A stretch of 64,000 nt of DNA. It comes from Icerya purchasi (Eukaryota > Arthropoda > Insecta > Hemiptera > Monophlebidae). Numbering within the stretch: the stretch's first letter is position 1; each line of letters begins with the position of its first letter. Location: contig CM077115.1 in the NCBI GenBank assembly GCA_039619475.1, positions 478,032,400-478,096,399 on the forward strand, read 5' to 3'. The translations under genes were made by a program, and so were the position numbers. Positions 1-11,551 of this stretch are shown one piece after another. The notes under the pieces are model-generated. The model saw nothing but the letters and a program-made list of their open reading frames with translations. It searched no databases and was not told where the DNA came from.

Positions 1-476
1 AAAAAAAAAAAATTTCTCCTGTATCAATTTGCTATAATATTCTGTTATCTCACTATTTAATACGTTACATTCGTTTAAAATATACAGTATATTTCCCTGT
101 CTATTACATCTGATATAATTATCCGTCTCCGCGATAGTAAGCCTTTTGAGGTAGATTTCAAAAATTCCCAAGACCTGATATAAACTGTGTGTTATAAAAG
201 TTCGGGATATAGAATATTCGTTATTTTCCAAATCCTCGGGCGTCCACTGTAATGGAGTGTTTTTCTGATACACCTTTTCTACTTTTCGGACATCTTCCAT
301 CAACCAATCAAAGAAGGTTTTAGTTACATTAGGACCACGATACATTTTCGGCTTCGATGTGACATTAAGCTTAGCATCCTTTTCACACCTCGACATAATA
401 TAGTAACAGAAGCTAAACGCTTCATGCCGTTGTATAGGAATTGTACTAGACGTTTTTTTAAGGATTGTTCTGAATA
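1..476 (-). pseudogene. Polinton/Maverick-type DNA polymerase B-like fragment, cut by window edge
   Basis: The minus-strand frame is open for about 158 codons from a TGA at 477..479 to the window start, so both its true ends are unseen. Around 330..440 it reads QRHEAFSFCYYIMS and shortly afterwards MYRGPNVTKTFFDWL. These correspond to the 'KHEPCGFCYY..S' and 'YRG.NA...F...L' blocks that precede the zinc-binding and exonuclease regions in protein-primed family B polymerases of Polinton-like elements (family knowledge). The expected CxxC zinc-binding segment further on is not seen, and resemblance fades after the TPED motif, so this is probably a decayed or rearranged piece. The last codons run into a poly-A/T tract. 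The assignment rests on short motifs only. Confidence 0.5.
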
Positions 477-728
477 TCACTATATGAACCATCTTTCATA
501 TGCTGCCGTTTACATTTCTGCATATTTCCCTCATGCTGCTGATTTTTCTAACGTTTACCACCCCAATATCGCTAATAAATTACCCATCATTGACGTCATT
601 ATTGCATGATTTATTTGTTGATGATCTGACTTCCCATAAGTCGCTCCAAGTTTTTTATCCAAAAGTAATGTGATTTATCATCTTGAGTTATCAATAATAA
701 ATCTCTGTATGATCCAATCTTTTCTCCT

Positions 729-1325
729 TTGCTATTTGAAGGGGATAAACATCTGCTGTGGGTACCTGGCCACTCGGGCATATTTGGCAATGAAGCGGCT
801 GATTCCTTGGCTCGGGCTGCTGCTGCTTCCTCTCGTCTTTTTTTAAAAAAAATTCCATCCGTTAACCTGCTATCAGTTTGTAAAAGCTTTCATATCCGAT
901 TTTGGTCGGATACCTATGTTTCTTCTTTTTCCAACAGTTGTTCCTTTTACCTGTCAGTCCAGCCTACTCTTCCTTCATATTCATGGTTTCTTTTACATCC
1001 CTCCCTTCGTCGTTCTGAAGTTGTTTCCATTGTTCGTATGCGCTTTGGCCATTCTTTGCTGCCTTCTTCCAGATTTCGTTTCTCCTTGATTTCTTCTCCA
1101 CACTGTCCTCTCCATCCGGATGATGCAATTATTTGCGACGCCGATCATGTGTTCTTCCAGTGTTCCTCCCTCTCGGTGGAGCGTTCTGCCTTATATTCTT
1201 ATTTGCTTAAGCTTGGACTTCCTACCCCTTATTGTGCATCCTATATCCTGTCCTTTCCTTCCCCACTAATTATTCCTGCTATTTGTTCCTTTTTAGTTAA
1301 AATCTCTGATCGAATCAAAATATAA
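729..1325 (+). pseudogene. LINE family A RNase H C-terminus and tail domain
   Basis: The 198-codon frame starts inside the RNase H domain at LLWVPGHSGIFGNEAAD, which carries the H, N and final D of the RNase H core. It then runs through the Ser/Leu/Phe-rich connector and a C-terminal Cys/His cluster (CPLHPDD...CDADHVFFQC), and ends ISDRIKI-stop. The reverse transcriptase, endonuclease and the first three RNase H catalytic acids are missing, so it cannot be functional. The first 10 to 15 codons, including the ATG, are probably flanking DNA and not element sequence. Confidence 0.85.
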
Positions 1326-1379
1326 CCGACTTCTTTCCTTACCTTTTGTTTCTGGGTAAAGGTCCTTGGTTGACGAGCC

Positions 1380-1410
<31 letters not shown>
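729..1410 (+). mobile_element. LINE family A copy 1, 5'-truncated 3' end with poly(A)
   Basis: This is the 3' end of an RNase H-bearing non-LTR retrotransposon. It consists of the C-terminal coding region, a short 3' UTR at 1326..1380 and a 30-base poly(A) at 1381..1410. The UTR ends in GGTCCTTGGTTGACGAGCCC, a signature shared in antisense with the copies at 28.9 and 39.8 kb. The 5' junction lies between about 729 and 745, where similarity to the RNase H domain of the 46-kb element begins. No target-site duplication could be fixed with certainty. Confidence 0.85.
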
Positions 1411-1411
<1 letters not shown>

Positions 1412-2123
1412 ATTTTTTTTCATCTAAACCATAAACGTTCGTGTTATTCTTTTCAAATGTAGATATATTATCCAATGATGTAGAGAACTATATGCCATTA
1501 CTGTTGTATTTCTTCAGTAAAGTTGTATTCATCACATAATTATATATACGTTCTGGATGTATGTTCTTAACATATTCTGTAAGCAGAGAATATTTAAAAA
1601 CCATTTCATCAGTGTTTTCACATTAATAACAACCTTCTTTGATACAATACTGGATGGTAATGGAATATATGATGATTCACAGCTTAGACGGTTGAGATAT
1701 ATATTTCCAGATATTAAATTTTCCTTATTGCACAGCCAGATCCTGTTGCATGTTCAAGTTTAACAGCAAGACTAATCATTTTTCTACTATCTTTCTTGTA
1801 TCATGCAGCAATATTGTCACTTTTTATAAGTAATTGTGCGTTAGTTGGGAAGTAAAACAGCTTTACAGCCAAATCCACAAGCCTAACTCTTCTACTGAAT
1901 AAACAATGTAATGATAAATTTACTTTCAATACTGCACAAAGTCTTCACCTAATTATTCTGAGCACTGCAGGAGTGATATCGAACAAATATTTTACAATAT
2001 CCATCTGGCGTCTATTGTTGTTTACAATGTGATATGTTGCCAAACGTTTGTGATAATGCTTGCTAAAATTTTGAACAGAAATATCATGTTGTACAGCCGC
2101 TGATGCCATTTGCATAAATAATA
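1411..2123. other. No identifiable feature
   Basis: AT-rich sequence between the poly(A) of LINE A1 and the hAT target site. A 68-codon frame at 1557..1763 has no recognisable motif. Confidence 0.4.
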
Positions 2124-2131
2124 CTAATACA

Positions 2132-3635
2132 CAGTGGCGGCTCGTGACAACTAAATCTGGGGGGCTCTAATGTAAAATTACAATAATTTAAAAAGTGTAA
2201 TGACATAAACTTATCTTGCTTTTTTGTCTACATTTTAAACTAAATAAAACTGGTTTAATGCATTCAAGTTCTGATTTAATTTTAAAAAAGATGTGAATGC
2301 ATTTTGTATTTAGATTGAAATTTATTAAATAATATTTTCTAATCTTTTCCTTATATAATGTACAATACTTAGCGTTGAGTAAGTTTCACTGTTGACGTGT
2401 CCACAAAAAAAAAAAAAAAAAAATTACATGTGGCATAATTTTGTGAAATAAGGTAAGCCAAAATATAAAATCCGGGTCTTCTAAGGTTCTTCGTAAACTA
2501 TATATGCTTCCTTGCATGTAATATTTTTATTACATTTTTCTTCTAGTTCTTCGAAATATTCTATTAATTTTTCTCGATTTTCGAAAACAATATTCACTGT
2601 ACGCATATTATAGTTCCAACGTGTATTCTATGTAATTTACGATTTACAATTTTTTGCAGTAGATCACATCTATGAGCAGAATTTGAAAAAAAAAGCTTGC
2701 TACAGCGGGCAAATTTGAAAAAAAGATTTTAATTTTAGAATCCTGGCTTGTTGCTTTTTGCATAATTAAATTCAACTGGTGCGCATAACAATGAATAAAA
2801 TGACAGTATTTATATTTTTGTTTTATCTTCGCCTATACGCCATTTGTAGAACCGCTCATTATGCTCCATCGTAAGTTCGAGCAATAAGCTTAAAAGGTTA
2901 GTCTCTCCAATATAAATTATATCTAATTCAGTTTCTAAAATGTTGAACGTTTGAAAAATCACCGTGTAAAGCAAGTGTCAACAAAAAGCAGTGCTTCTTG
3001 CATTCAAAAGTAACAAAATCCAGATCGCAAAATGTATTATTTAAAGAAGAGAAGCAAGCATAGAAATAGAACAAAAAAAACAGCAAATTAAAACAGTGTG
3101 CTTCACCGGATAAACGGACGACGCAGCGCGCGACGCGGATCTATTGTTAAAACCGGCTATAATCACGTGTAAAATTGACGAGGGCTCACTTTTCGAGAGC
3201 CCTCAGACGCCTTTAAGTTACGCTCGGGAAACTTCGGCTTTATTCGTTTTTCGTGTGTATTCTATATGCGGCTTGGAGGCTCAAATATTCTGAGCTCACG
3301 TACTATATTATTGGTTGTTAATATCATGTGATCAAAAAATCAGCTGTTAACGACCTTGACAGTATACTACACTACGAGTAGATCGCGTACAGTTCCAGCG
3401 CAGTAAGCATGAACCCGACAACTGTTATCGGATGTTTCAGCTGTTCGTTTAACAAATCGCGCAAAATGCTTATTTTGCAATTATTTTTAAAATGCACTCT
3501 TGCAAAAAAAATTATTTTGAAATAAAAAATTCGTAACACTGATTTTCTTTTTTTGAAGTAATTAAATATTATGGATTTTTTGAAAACACACAGGGAGGCT
3601 CGCGCCCTTGAGCCCCCTAGGACGAGCCGCCCCTG
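2132..3635 (-). mobile_element. hAT transposon (ZMYM1-like), degraded, complete ends
   Basis: The element begins CAGTGGCGGCTCGTGA at 2132, and its right end reads, in reverse complement, CAGGGGCGGCTCGTCC. These terminal inverted repeats match over the first 14 bases except one. It is flanked by an exact 8-bp direct repeat, CTAATACA (2124..2131 and 3636..3643), the target duplication length of hAT elements. The interior codes on the minus strand for a broken transposase. At 1504 bp the element is shorter than an autonomous copy, so it is a deleted, immobile relic unless mobilised in trans. Confidence 0.92.
2440..2810 (-). pseudogene. hAT (ZMYM1-like) transposase remnant
   Basis: Minus-strand translation gives FIHCYAHQLNLIM near 2765..2800, then a Cys-containing segment, then RWNYNMRTVNIVFENREKL and EYFEELEEKC. 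After a frame change it continues with LRRTLEDPDFIFWL. The CYAHxLNL and TRWNxRxRTVN blocks are hallmarks of the hAT-type transposase domesticated as ZMYM1 (family knowledge). At least one frameshift and several missing regions separate the blocks, including the N-terminal TTF zinc finger and the C-terminal dimerisation domain. Confidence 0.85.
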
Positions 3636-3643
3636 CTAATACA

Positions 3644-4133
3644 ATTACAAATTAAAAACAATGAAAACTTGAACGCAGGAAAAAACGTTTATTCACTTCA
3701 AAGTGTACTGACAATCAGTAAATAGCTCACTGATAGTTCTTTTCATACTGATTTGAAACAGATATTTGCAACATATATTTGCCACAAAGCGACTAACATT
3801 AATTAAAAAACAAGGTAAAACCTGAACACAGGAAAAAACACATATAATAACTTTAAAGCACATAGACTAAATCAGATGACATACTTATAATAAAATTCAT
3901 ACAAAGTTCCATAACACAAGATAATTTTAATTATTTCAAAAAATATTTATTTAAAAATTAATAATTTTAAAAATTTTAATTTTAAAATAACACTTCCAGG
4001 ATAACTTTACTTGAAAGCCAAAAAAAAAAAATCAAAAAAAAAACGAAATAAATAAATATTTGACACAGTTAATATCTTGTGTTGTTCATGGGATGCATTA
4101 TCCACCTACATAGCTATCAATACATAACGCCAT
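3644..4133. other. No identifiable feature
   Basis: A/T-rich sequence with several short A-runs. It may include the 3' untranslated end of the minus-strand LINE that follows, but that boundary cannot be placed. Confidence 0.35.
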
Positions 4134-5811
4134 CTAAATATTCCTTGTTCGATGAATATTTACAACGTGAAGTGTTGATAGCTGAATTGGTAATATTTTT
4201 TCTATGAATTTAATGCGGGGGGTTAGATTGTGTTTTAGTGGCAGGACATTGGTTTCTGCATGAAAGCTGTTAATCGGACTGCAGTGCAGTGCGCCTGACA
4301 TTAGTCTTAAAGCGGAATTTTGAACAGTGTTTAACTTGTTCAGCACATTAGGTTTAGCAGATCTATATATGTGATTGAACTGTAATCTATTTTAGACTGC
4401 GTAAGAGCAGAGTAGAGATTCTGCAGGCATTTCCTATCTCCGCTCGACTTTGTATGAACTGTTATTTTGAGGATGTTGAAAGATTTTCGACATTTCGCTC
4501 CAAGTTCATCGATATGCCTGGACCAAAACAGCTTCCTATCGAATATCAATCCAAGGATTTTGCCCAGAGTCATATTACCTCTGGTTAACGGTATCGTGAT
4601 TTAAAGCGAGGGTCCACTCATAGCGATAACCTAGGTGGTTACATGCAGTGTGTGGTTTAGTCTCTTCTCTTTCGGTGCCATGACAATTCTCCATCTTAGG
4701 CTCATCTGATGGCAAGCTTGATTAATTCTTTGTAGGCATCCCTATCCTTTGCTGTGTGGAACAGTTCTTCAACACAGCAACCTGTCCATGTCTGTAGGTT
4801 CTTGAACCAAGATAATCTTGTTCGTCCAACTCTTCTTTTTCCTTCCACCTTTCCCAGCAATATATTCTGAGAAGGCTAAGCTCTGATTTACAGACCGCTC
4901 TTGCAATTTATCGGTTGTGTTTTGAAGCCGAACTCTTAAACGTTCCAGTTTTGCAGATGTCATGTGTATTGTGAGGTCGTCAAAAAAAAGGTTATATTTT
5001 ACGGGCGGCTCAATGATTTCGGTCAGGTCGGAAATGCCTACTATGAATAAGGTCGTACTAATTATCGAACCCTAATGATTTCTAGGGGACGACAAGATAT
5101 CTTCTATCCGAACCTGAAACGTGCGGTCGGCCAAGAATGCCTTCACGAAATTAAGCATGTTCCCTGTGACGTCCCAGTTTACCAGGGTTTGAACGATTTC
5201 ATGTCGCCAAACACGATCAAAAGCCTTCTCCAGGTCAAAGTTTATGAGCATTGTGAATTGATTCGAAACAAAGCCGTCATAAATTTGCTGGTGGAGTTGT
5301 ACTAGAAGGTCCATTGTGCATCTCTGCGATCTGAATCCGAATTGAATTGGATCTAGAAGTTGCTTTTGTTCCAGTATCCATATTAGGTGAGCGTTTATTA
5401 TTTTATCCAGACATTTGCATAAGGAATTGGTCAGGGAAATGGAGCGGTAACTGCCAGGGAAGTGGAGTTTTTGACGGGCTTTAAAATTGGAATTACACGA
5501 GTCATTTTCCAAGCATTCGGAATTTTTCTCGATGGCCAAATTACATAGTAGAATTGGAGGATCGTGCTAAGGAATTCTGCCGGGAGTTTTTTGATCATGT
5601 CGATGTGTATGCCATCCGGCCCCGGAGCTAAGGATCTTGTGTGATTCAATGCATCTATTAATTCATCATTGGTAAAAGGAAGATTGAACTCTTGCATAGA
5701 CGAGGTGGAGGGACGATCTTCTTGGCGTTCGCAGTTTCTTTTAATAATTTTGAAAGATTCTGCATACGATTCAGTGGCGGTGGTAGTGAAATACAAGAAT
5801 GAAAATTCCAA
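4134..5811 (-). mobile_element. I-like LINE reverse transcriptase relic, interrupted by another LINE
   Basis: On the minus strand from high to low coordinates the frames give the RT start with APGPDGIHIDMIKKLP (about 5590..5640), FPGSYRSISLTNSLCK, QFGFRSQRCTMDLLV, and FDLEKAFDRVWRHEI (motif A). The catalytic box reads FFDDLTI near 4960..4990. After an interruption the frame resumes with KPHTACNHLGY, the thumb region ILGLIFDRKLFWSRHIDEL, and NSALRLMSGALHCSPI. The order and spacing match the I/Nimb-type Jockey superfamily. Several frameshifts break the frame. A different element (4655..4876) sits inside it. The 5' end is truncated near 5.8 kb and the 3' boundary is uncertain. Confidence 0.8.
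4655..4876 (-). mobile_element. RTE-type LINE 3' end nested in I-like LINE
   Basis: In antisense this segment reads EYIAGKGGRKKKSW followed by a UTR-like tail, and on the plus strand it closely parallels 7783..8000 over more than 200 bases. It separates two parts of the surrounding I-like RT that are normally continuous, the '..LAFS' block and the 'KTKPHT' block. It is therefore an insertion into the I-like element. It retains only the last codons of the host LINE (GKxxGRRxxSWLxNLR region) plus the 3' tail. Confidence 0.75.
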
Positions 5812-7380
5812 TGATTTAGTTTCACCGAAACATGTATGATAAAATTAATACAAACGCAAAAAATATACGATAAAAAATCGAAAAAAATCAATAATAACGC
5901 ACTAATAAAATCAGCTATACAACTAGCGAGCCATAATAAGAAAAGAAAACTGCTCACAAAAAAAAAAAAAAGTAGAGTCTAGAAACTAACAGCAGATGTG
6001 CAGTAAGTACGGTTATATAAATAAATAAAAAAATGGGAAAGTAATAAAAGCTTGAAATTCAATCAATTCACACTCATACCGATAAAATAACAACAAACAA
6101 TCATGGAGACAACACTTTAAATTAAATTTAAAAAGTAATAGGCAAAATTCACAAATTTCGAAGATGACAAATAAATAAAATTAATGAATAATTAAAAATA
6201 TGTCATAAGAATTCTCAGAAAAACGATAAAAACGCCGCCTTTTGAACAATTATTTAAGAATGCTCAAAATTAATGCGCATAGAAGGTAAATATTAAATTG
6301 ATTTAACAAAATCTACTACAGAAAAGGAAAAAATATTGCAAACTTCAATGGAATAATCAAAGGAAATGATTCGATTCAAAACACAATTTTACAGCCAGCT
6401 AGTAACGAAATAGCTGCAGAATTAAATTGCAACCATCAATAAGCAATAAAAAGAAAAAAAAAATCATTAAACATTTAAACTTATTTCCTTTCAAAAATAA
6501 TGATCGCAACAGTATTAAAAATGCCCCCACGTAGAAAAATCAAAGTGAAAATTATTTTGTATATTTTATTTCGAAAGCTTTTGAGCATGCCAGAAATCCC
6601 AAACTTGAATATATTTAAAACAAAATATAATTACTATAATTTTTTCCTTATCAATTTAACTCGAAGTATTTAAAAATGACTTCAAAGCTGATGTGCATTA
6701 TAATGCACATGGGACGTTTAAGGATTAAAAATAAAGTGAAAACATCTAAAGTAGCAAAACAGAAACAAAACGGAGAAGAAAAACAAGAGCACAATTAAAA
6801 TTAAATTAAAGAAGGTATCAACACAAGAAAAATTGAAATAGTCGATATACAGATCGCGCAAATAAATAATAAAAACAAAAGAAAAAGAAAATATAATCAA
6901 TTACGCATTACCGTAATATATCAAAAAAATTAAAAAGCAACAAGCGGAAAAAAAAAAAAAAAAATACAAGATAAAATAATATATAGACGAAAATAAACAA
7001 AATAGATATTTAAAACTCTGATTATTTAATTGTCAGCGAATATTTTAAATTTCTTATAAAATTGTAAAGATAGCGCCTGCAAACGTTACAACTACATGCA
7101 AAAAGTCGAAAAAAAGTAATACAACACGCGCGCATATCGGAAGAAAAAACATAAAGGTATAATGAATTAGTAAATTAGAAATCACCGGAAGAAAAAAATT
7201 ATTTAAACCAGCTAAAATTTTTATTAATCAGACGAAAATAACAAAATACATTATTTAAAACTGATTATCATTTAATTAATTACAAATATTTTAAATTTAT
7301 CGTAATATTATAAAGATCACGCTTAGATAAACTACGGCATTTGCACGGAAAAAGAAGAAAAAAACAGCGCTGGAAGAGGA
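5812..7380. other. Very A-rich intergenic or intronic stretch
   Basis: Poly(A)-like runs (5957..5971, 6949..6964) and AAATAAA-like words dominate. Short frames lack complexity and are not credible genes. Confidence 0.5.
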
Positions 7381-7780
7381 AAATAATGGAGCAAACCGAC
7401 TGAGCAGCCCCTCATTTTATGTATTTACATAGTTGTTTACTAACACAAACACATTAAAAAAGTAGTCTGTGTAAAGCGAAGAGGAGAGAGCTGCGAGACA
7501 GAAATTGTTTTGAAAGGGTTCGAGAATCATTGCATCTTTGCTAGATACTGAAATTGTTGTTGCAATTGTATGAGAGCTGGGCGACGTGTAGTCGATTTTT
7601 GCAGCTAATGCGTGTGCGGGAACGGATGGTGCGTTTTTGTGACGGTGGATGCATGCGTGCGAATGGACTGTGTGCTTACACAGTTAATGTTGCGGTAACG
7701 GGTAATACCTGCTCGGAAACGGCCAGTACGCTCTTACAGGGACGTCCGGTTAACGCGAGCGTGAATTGTGGCTGGAACGA
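7381..7780. other. GC-richer low-copy island, unassigned
   Basis: Base composition changes sharply to a mixed, CpG-containing sequence. An 83-codon plus-strand frame (7554..7805) is the longest, but it has no recognisable domain and runs into the LINE tail next to it. It could be a conserved noncoding element, an unknown exon or an unrecognised repeat. Confidence 0.3.
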
Positions 7781-7782
7781 GG

Positions 7783-8330
7783 TTCTTCTTCTTTCAGTGC
7801 CATGACCGTTCTCAATCTTAGGCTCATATAATGGTAAGCTTCATTAATTCTATATAGGCACCCCTACGCTTTGCTGTCTGTAACAGTTCTTCAACACTGC
7901 AACCTGTCATGTCTCTGGAGGTTCTTGAACTAAGATAATCCTACTCTTCTTTTTTCTTCCACCTTTCCCATCAATATATTCTGGAGTAATGTGTATTTCG
8001 GCCCACACATCGCATGACCAAAGTATTCCATTTTTCTTCTTTTGACAGTGTCGATTATTCGTTTCTCATCGTCTGTGGTACCTCAGTGTTTGTCTTCTTT
8101 TTGGTCCACGAGTAAGCGTCTATAACACCAAAACTCGAAGGCTTCTAATTTGTGAAGCGTTCTGGACGTCAATGTCTACGTTTCGACACCATATAATAAT
8201 ACTGGCCAGACATAGCATTTCAGAATTCTGAATCTTAAATCGAGGTCCAAGTAATGAGCTGTGAGTGTCTTCCTCTTCAGCAATTGATGTACAGACTGAG
8301 GTTAGTTTTTGCACTGGGAACAGGATTACT
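7783..8330 (-). mobile_element. RTE-type LINE, 3' part of RT plus tail, 5'-truncated
   Basis: Antisense translation contains, in order, a segment around a Cys/Trp block, a run equivalent to RxxKMEYFGHxMxGPKY, EYIDGKGGRKKKSR, and the tail KIENGHGTERRR, interrupted by frameshifts. This is the C-terminal end of the endonuclease-reverse transcriptases often annotated as craniofacial development protein 2-like in insects. The tail matches the nested copy at 4655..4876. The polymerase core is absent. Confidence 0.7.
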
Positions 8331-9479
8331 CTTTAGAAATCGACATACAGATTAAGAACCTTCCAGCTTCCCTGTTTACAGACTACTAGAGATAAACAGC
8401 AAATTAAAAAAGTTCGTTGAAGAAGATCAAAATGTGAAACAGATAGTTTTGTAAGGTTAAAGTTTAGAGATGAATATGAAGAGAATATCTCGTTATAATT
8501 TTCAACTGAGGACTCTCACAAATGATTCTTCGTTTCAACGTCGACTATGTCTGCTGATGGAATTCTGGAAATCCCGGAGATGAAGCTGGACAGTAATTGA
8601 AACATCTGCTCAATTATTTGTTTACGGAGAGAATAATATTTAGTGACGGAGTAGAAAATAAGGAGTATTAAAGGTCTTCGAATAAAAATAACAAAGGTGG
8701 CCGTTTAAGTGCTAGCAGTTACAAACGGCGCATGACTATAAGCCTGCTTATTTTTTAAAAAAAACGTAAGAGAAATGGAAAGTGTTTAGAGGAATATAGA
8801 AATTTACTCGAAAGGCCAGAGCCCATATGCTAATCGACGCACCTTTTCCCTACACTTGCTCTGTGCGCGAACTGGAACTAGCCAGATAGAATTGAAAGCG
8901 CGACATCGAGACCATTCCATCAAACACATATAATCGGTTTTTATCACGGTCGCCGGAAGACACCAGTATTACAGGCATTTCAATATTTTACATTAGTTAG
9001 ACGCCGCGACTTTGAAGAATGTCGAACGCAGATACTTTCGCACGCATATACACTGTTACATTATTCATTCGCTCTATATTCAACATCAGTTTCCGTCAGT
9101 CGTTTATATTTACATTTTATACCTTTACTTTAATCTTTAAAATGTTTCTTGCAAAGCTAGAAATTTCCAGTTCAGCAAATATAGTCGAGAACGAAATTTA
9201 TACTACATTTATGTTTCAACGTCATTATTTTCTTTTATTTGTTTATTTTTATTTTATTTTATTTCTTTTGGTTTATCAACGCCTGATATAAACCGCGGTA
9301 GGTAAATTTGAAAAAAGAAATAATGAAACCGACAGGGAAAAAAATCAAAAATGATATATAAGATAATATTAGGATATCAAAGGGATAATCACTAAAACTG
9401 CCACAATTGCAGTGATAGCTGAAAGGAAGAGTCACTGAAATCTTAGATTCGATGCAATTCATCAACTAACCATAGCATC
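8331..9479. other. No identifiable feature
   Basis: Mixed AT-rich sequence. The 90-codon frame at 9019..9291 is dominated by Phe, Tyr and Leu from T-rich DNA and has no domain signature. Confidence 0.4.
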
Positions 9480-10495
9480 AACACATCCATAGGTAAACCA
9501 GTATCTCAACAAAGATCTTCAACTCCAACAATTCTCAAAACGAAAAACATGTCCGAGCATTTTACGCTCCGCATATGCATGATCAGCAAATATGAGAATT
9601 GCAAAATAGTTTTTACTGACGGCTCCAAAACAACTCAAGGAACAGGTTGTGGAATAGCATCCGACAAAAAAATTATTCTTCGTTACTCTCTTCCGGCACT
9701 ATTCACTATTCTTTCGAACTATGTGCTATAAAACTTGCAATAGAAAATGTAATAATTTCCGTTCCTCACTCCTCACACCTCATATTATGTACAAACTCAT
9801 TAAACGCGATCACATCGATTCAAAAATACAACTCTTCTCGCCAACACCCAATAGCCAAGGAAATTATTCGCACTCTTTGTAGTACAAGTACCCGTGTTTC
9901 GTTCGCATGGATCCCATCGCACGTTCGGATCCAGGGGAATTCATTCGCGGATACTGCGGCAAAAGAAGGCTCATTGTTCTTTCCGGTACCGAACATCGAA
10001 ATTCCGTCAATGGATCTGAAGGCTTATATAGTACAAAAATCACTTCAAACATGGCAAAAAACAATGGACCAACATCCCGAACACGAACAAGCTGCGTTCA
10101 ATTCGAGATACTATTCGACCACGGAAAACCTCATTATCTGGCAATCGAAGGAATGAAATCGTTGTCACAAGACTCCCACTCCAAAATCACTCATGGTCAC
10201 CTCCTGTTCAGACAACCTATTCCACTGTGTTCCAATTGCAATTCTCCTGTCACAATTCAAAATTTACTCGTCAGCTGTCCCACCTATAATTCATACCGAG
10301 CACAAATTTTTTAGTCATCCAACCTTTCCGAAATCCTGTCTGATCGCCACGACAAAATTGAACACCTCTTACGTTTTCTCAAGACCACTAACATATTCCA
10401 CTCCATCTAACTCTTATCTTATCCGTATCTCTGGCCTAGGCGGCAGTACACGGCACGCTAATCAAAGAAGAAGAAAAAGACTAATTTCAAATCTG
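9480..10495 (+). mobile_element. I-like LINE 3' end: RNase H and C-terminal Cys/His region
   Basis: The plus strand carries an RNase H domain split over frames: IVFTDGSKTTQGTGCGIAS (first catalytic Asp), then SFELCAIKLAIEN (Glu), LILCTNSLNAITSI (Asp position changed to Asn in CTNS), and FAWIPSHVRIQGNSFADTAAK. These are followed by the tether with SKITHGHLLFRQPIPLCSNC and the end block HLLRFLKTTNIF. The replaced second Asp and at least two frameshifts show decay. The 5' truncation is near 9.48 to 9.55 kb. The 3' end runs into an A-rich AAGAAGAAGAAAAAG tail near 10480. Confidence 0.8.
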
Positions 10496-10623
10496 TAAAA
10501 CAAAAATTAAAAAATAATATAGAAAGATACATTAAGAAGATAATAGCTTAAACATGTGACAATAATGAATAATGACCGGTGTAACTTTCCGGTTTCCTCT
10601 CGCATTATAAACGAAGCTGAGTT

Positions 10624-11540
10624 TGTTTTTTTTTTGTGGGCGCGCTAGCGGCATTGACCCAACAACAAGAAAACTAAGCTAAGAAATTAAATAACTAGGC
10701 GGTCCGAAATGGACGCAACAAAGGACAGCAGTGCGGACACCACAGAAGATGAAGGAAAGGAGAGGATAAAGGAAGAGTTATAGGGAGTAGGGAGACCTAA
10801 TGACAGGAGCTGAATGTATAAAAGGGAGCGTTCGTTACGAAGAGCAGGACACTCGAAGAAAATGTAATCAGCACATCGCATGTACGAAGAGGATCACAAT
10901 CGTGAAGAGAACAATCAGGAGAAGGCGATAGAGCAAATCGAAAGCGAGAGGAGGGGAGGAGAGAATGATTGATCCGGAGACGAATTAGGGAGACAATAGA
11001 AGAGCGACGACCGAAAGGAATAGAATGGAATCAAGGAAACAAGGAATCGGCTGAATAAAACGGTAATGCGAATGCCGATTAGAAAATAGGGAGGGATAAA
11101 TATCCCGCCAAAGTCTGGCGAAATTGGAGGTGGATAAGGAAAGGATATCTGAAGAAGGGAAATGGTTGAGGAATAAATCAAGGCGACCAGCAGAACGAGC
11201 CAAAGAATCGGCTGCGTCATTGCCATCAATTCCGGAATGACTGGGGACCGATAAAAAATCAATAAGAATAGAACGGGATGACTGCAGAGTGGAGGTAAGA
11301 GAACGAATTGAGAGAATCATACTATCAGAGGAATGTGAAGGAGGAGAGGATAGGGCTTGTAGGACGCCCTTAGAGTCCGAAATAATGAGGAATTGGGAAA
11401 GATCGCTTAAAAAGGAAATATAAGAAATAGTCTGAAGGATAGCGATCGACTCGGCAAAAAAAAAATAGAGCAGAAGGAAGGAAGCCGGAAGGACTCAGAA
11501 TGTCGAAGCGACGGAGCAGTAAACGCACCACCCACGCTGT
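10624..11540 (-). mobile_element. LINE family B copy 1, 5'-truncated, with target-site duplication
   Basis: This 917-bp insertion starts, on the minus strand, at AVGGAFT within RNase H and ends with a T-run at 10626..10635, the poly(A) in antisense. An 11-bp direct repeat GAAGCTGAGTT occurs at 10613..10623 and 11541..11551, exactly at the two ends, which supports target-primed reverse transcription. The 3' UTR contains TTGGGTCAATGCCGCTAGCG in antisense, shared with the 26-kb copy. The coding region is frameshifted and split into overlapping frames: SHSGIDGNDAADSLARSA, then YFLIGIRITVL in another frame, then CADYIFFECPALRNERSLLY and SISDRLVI at the end. Confidence 0.9.
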
Positions 11541-11551
11541 GAAGCTGAGTT

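Noticed and set aside
424..609. 61-codon plus-strand frame
   Set aside because: It overlaps the minus-strand polymerase-like frame in part, has no domain, and its composition is not protein-like.
1241..1475. Minus-strand frames rich in Phe
   Set aside because: They are translations of the LINE poly(A) tail and its surroundings.
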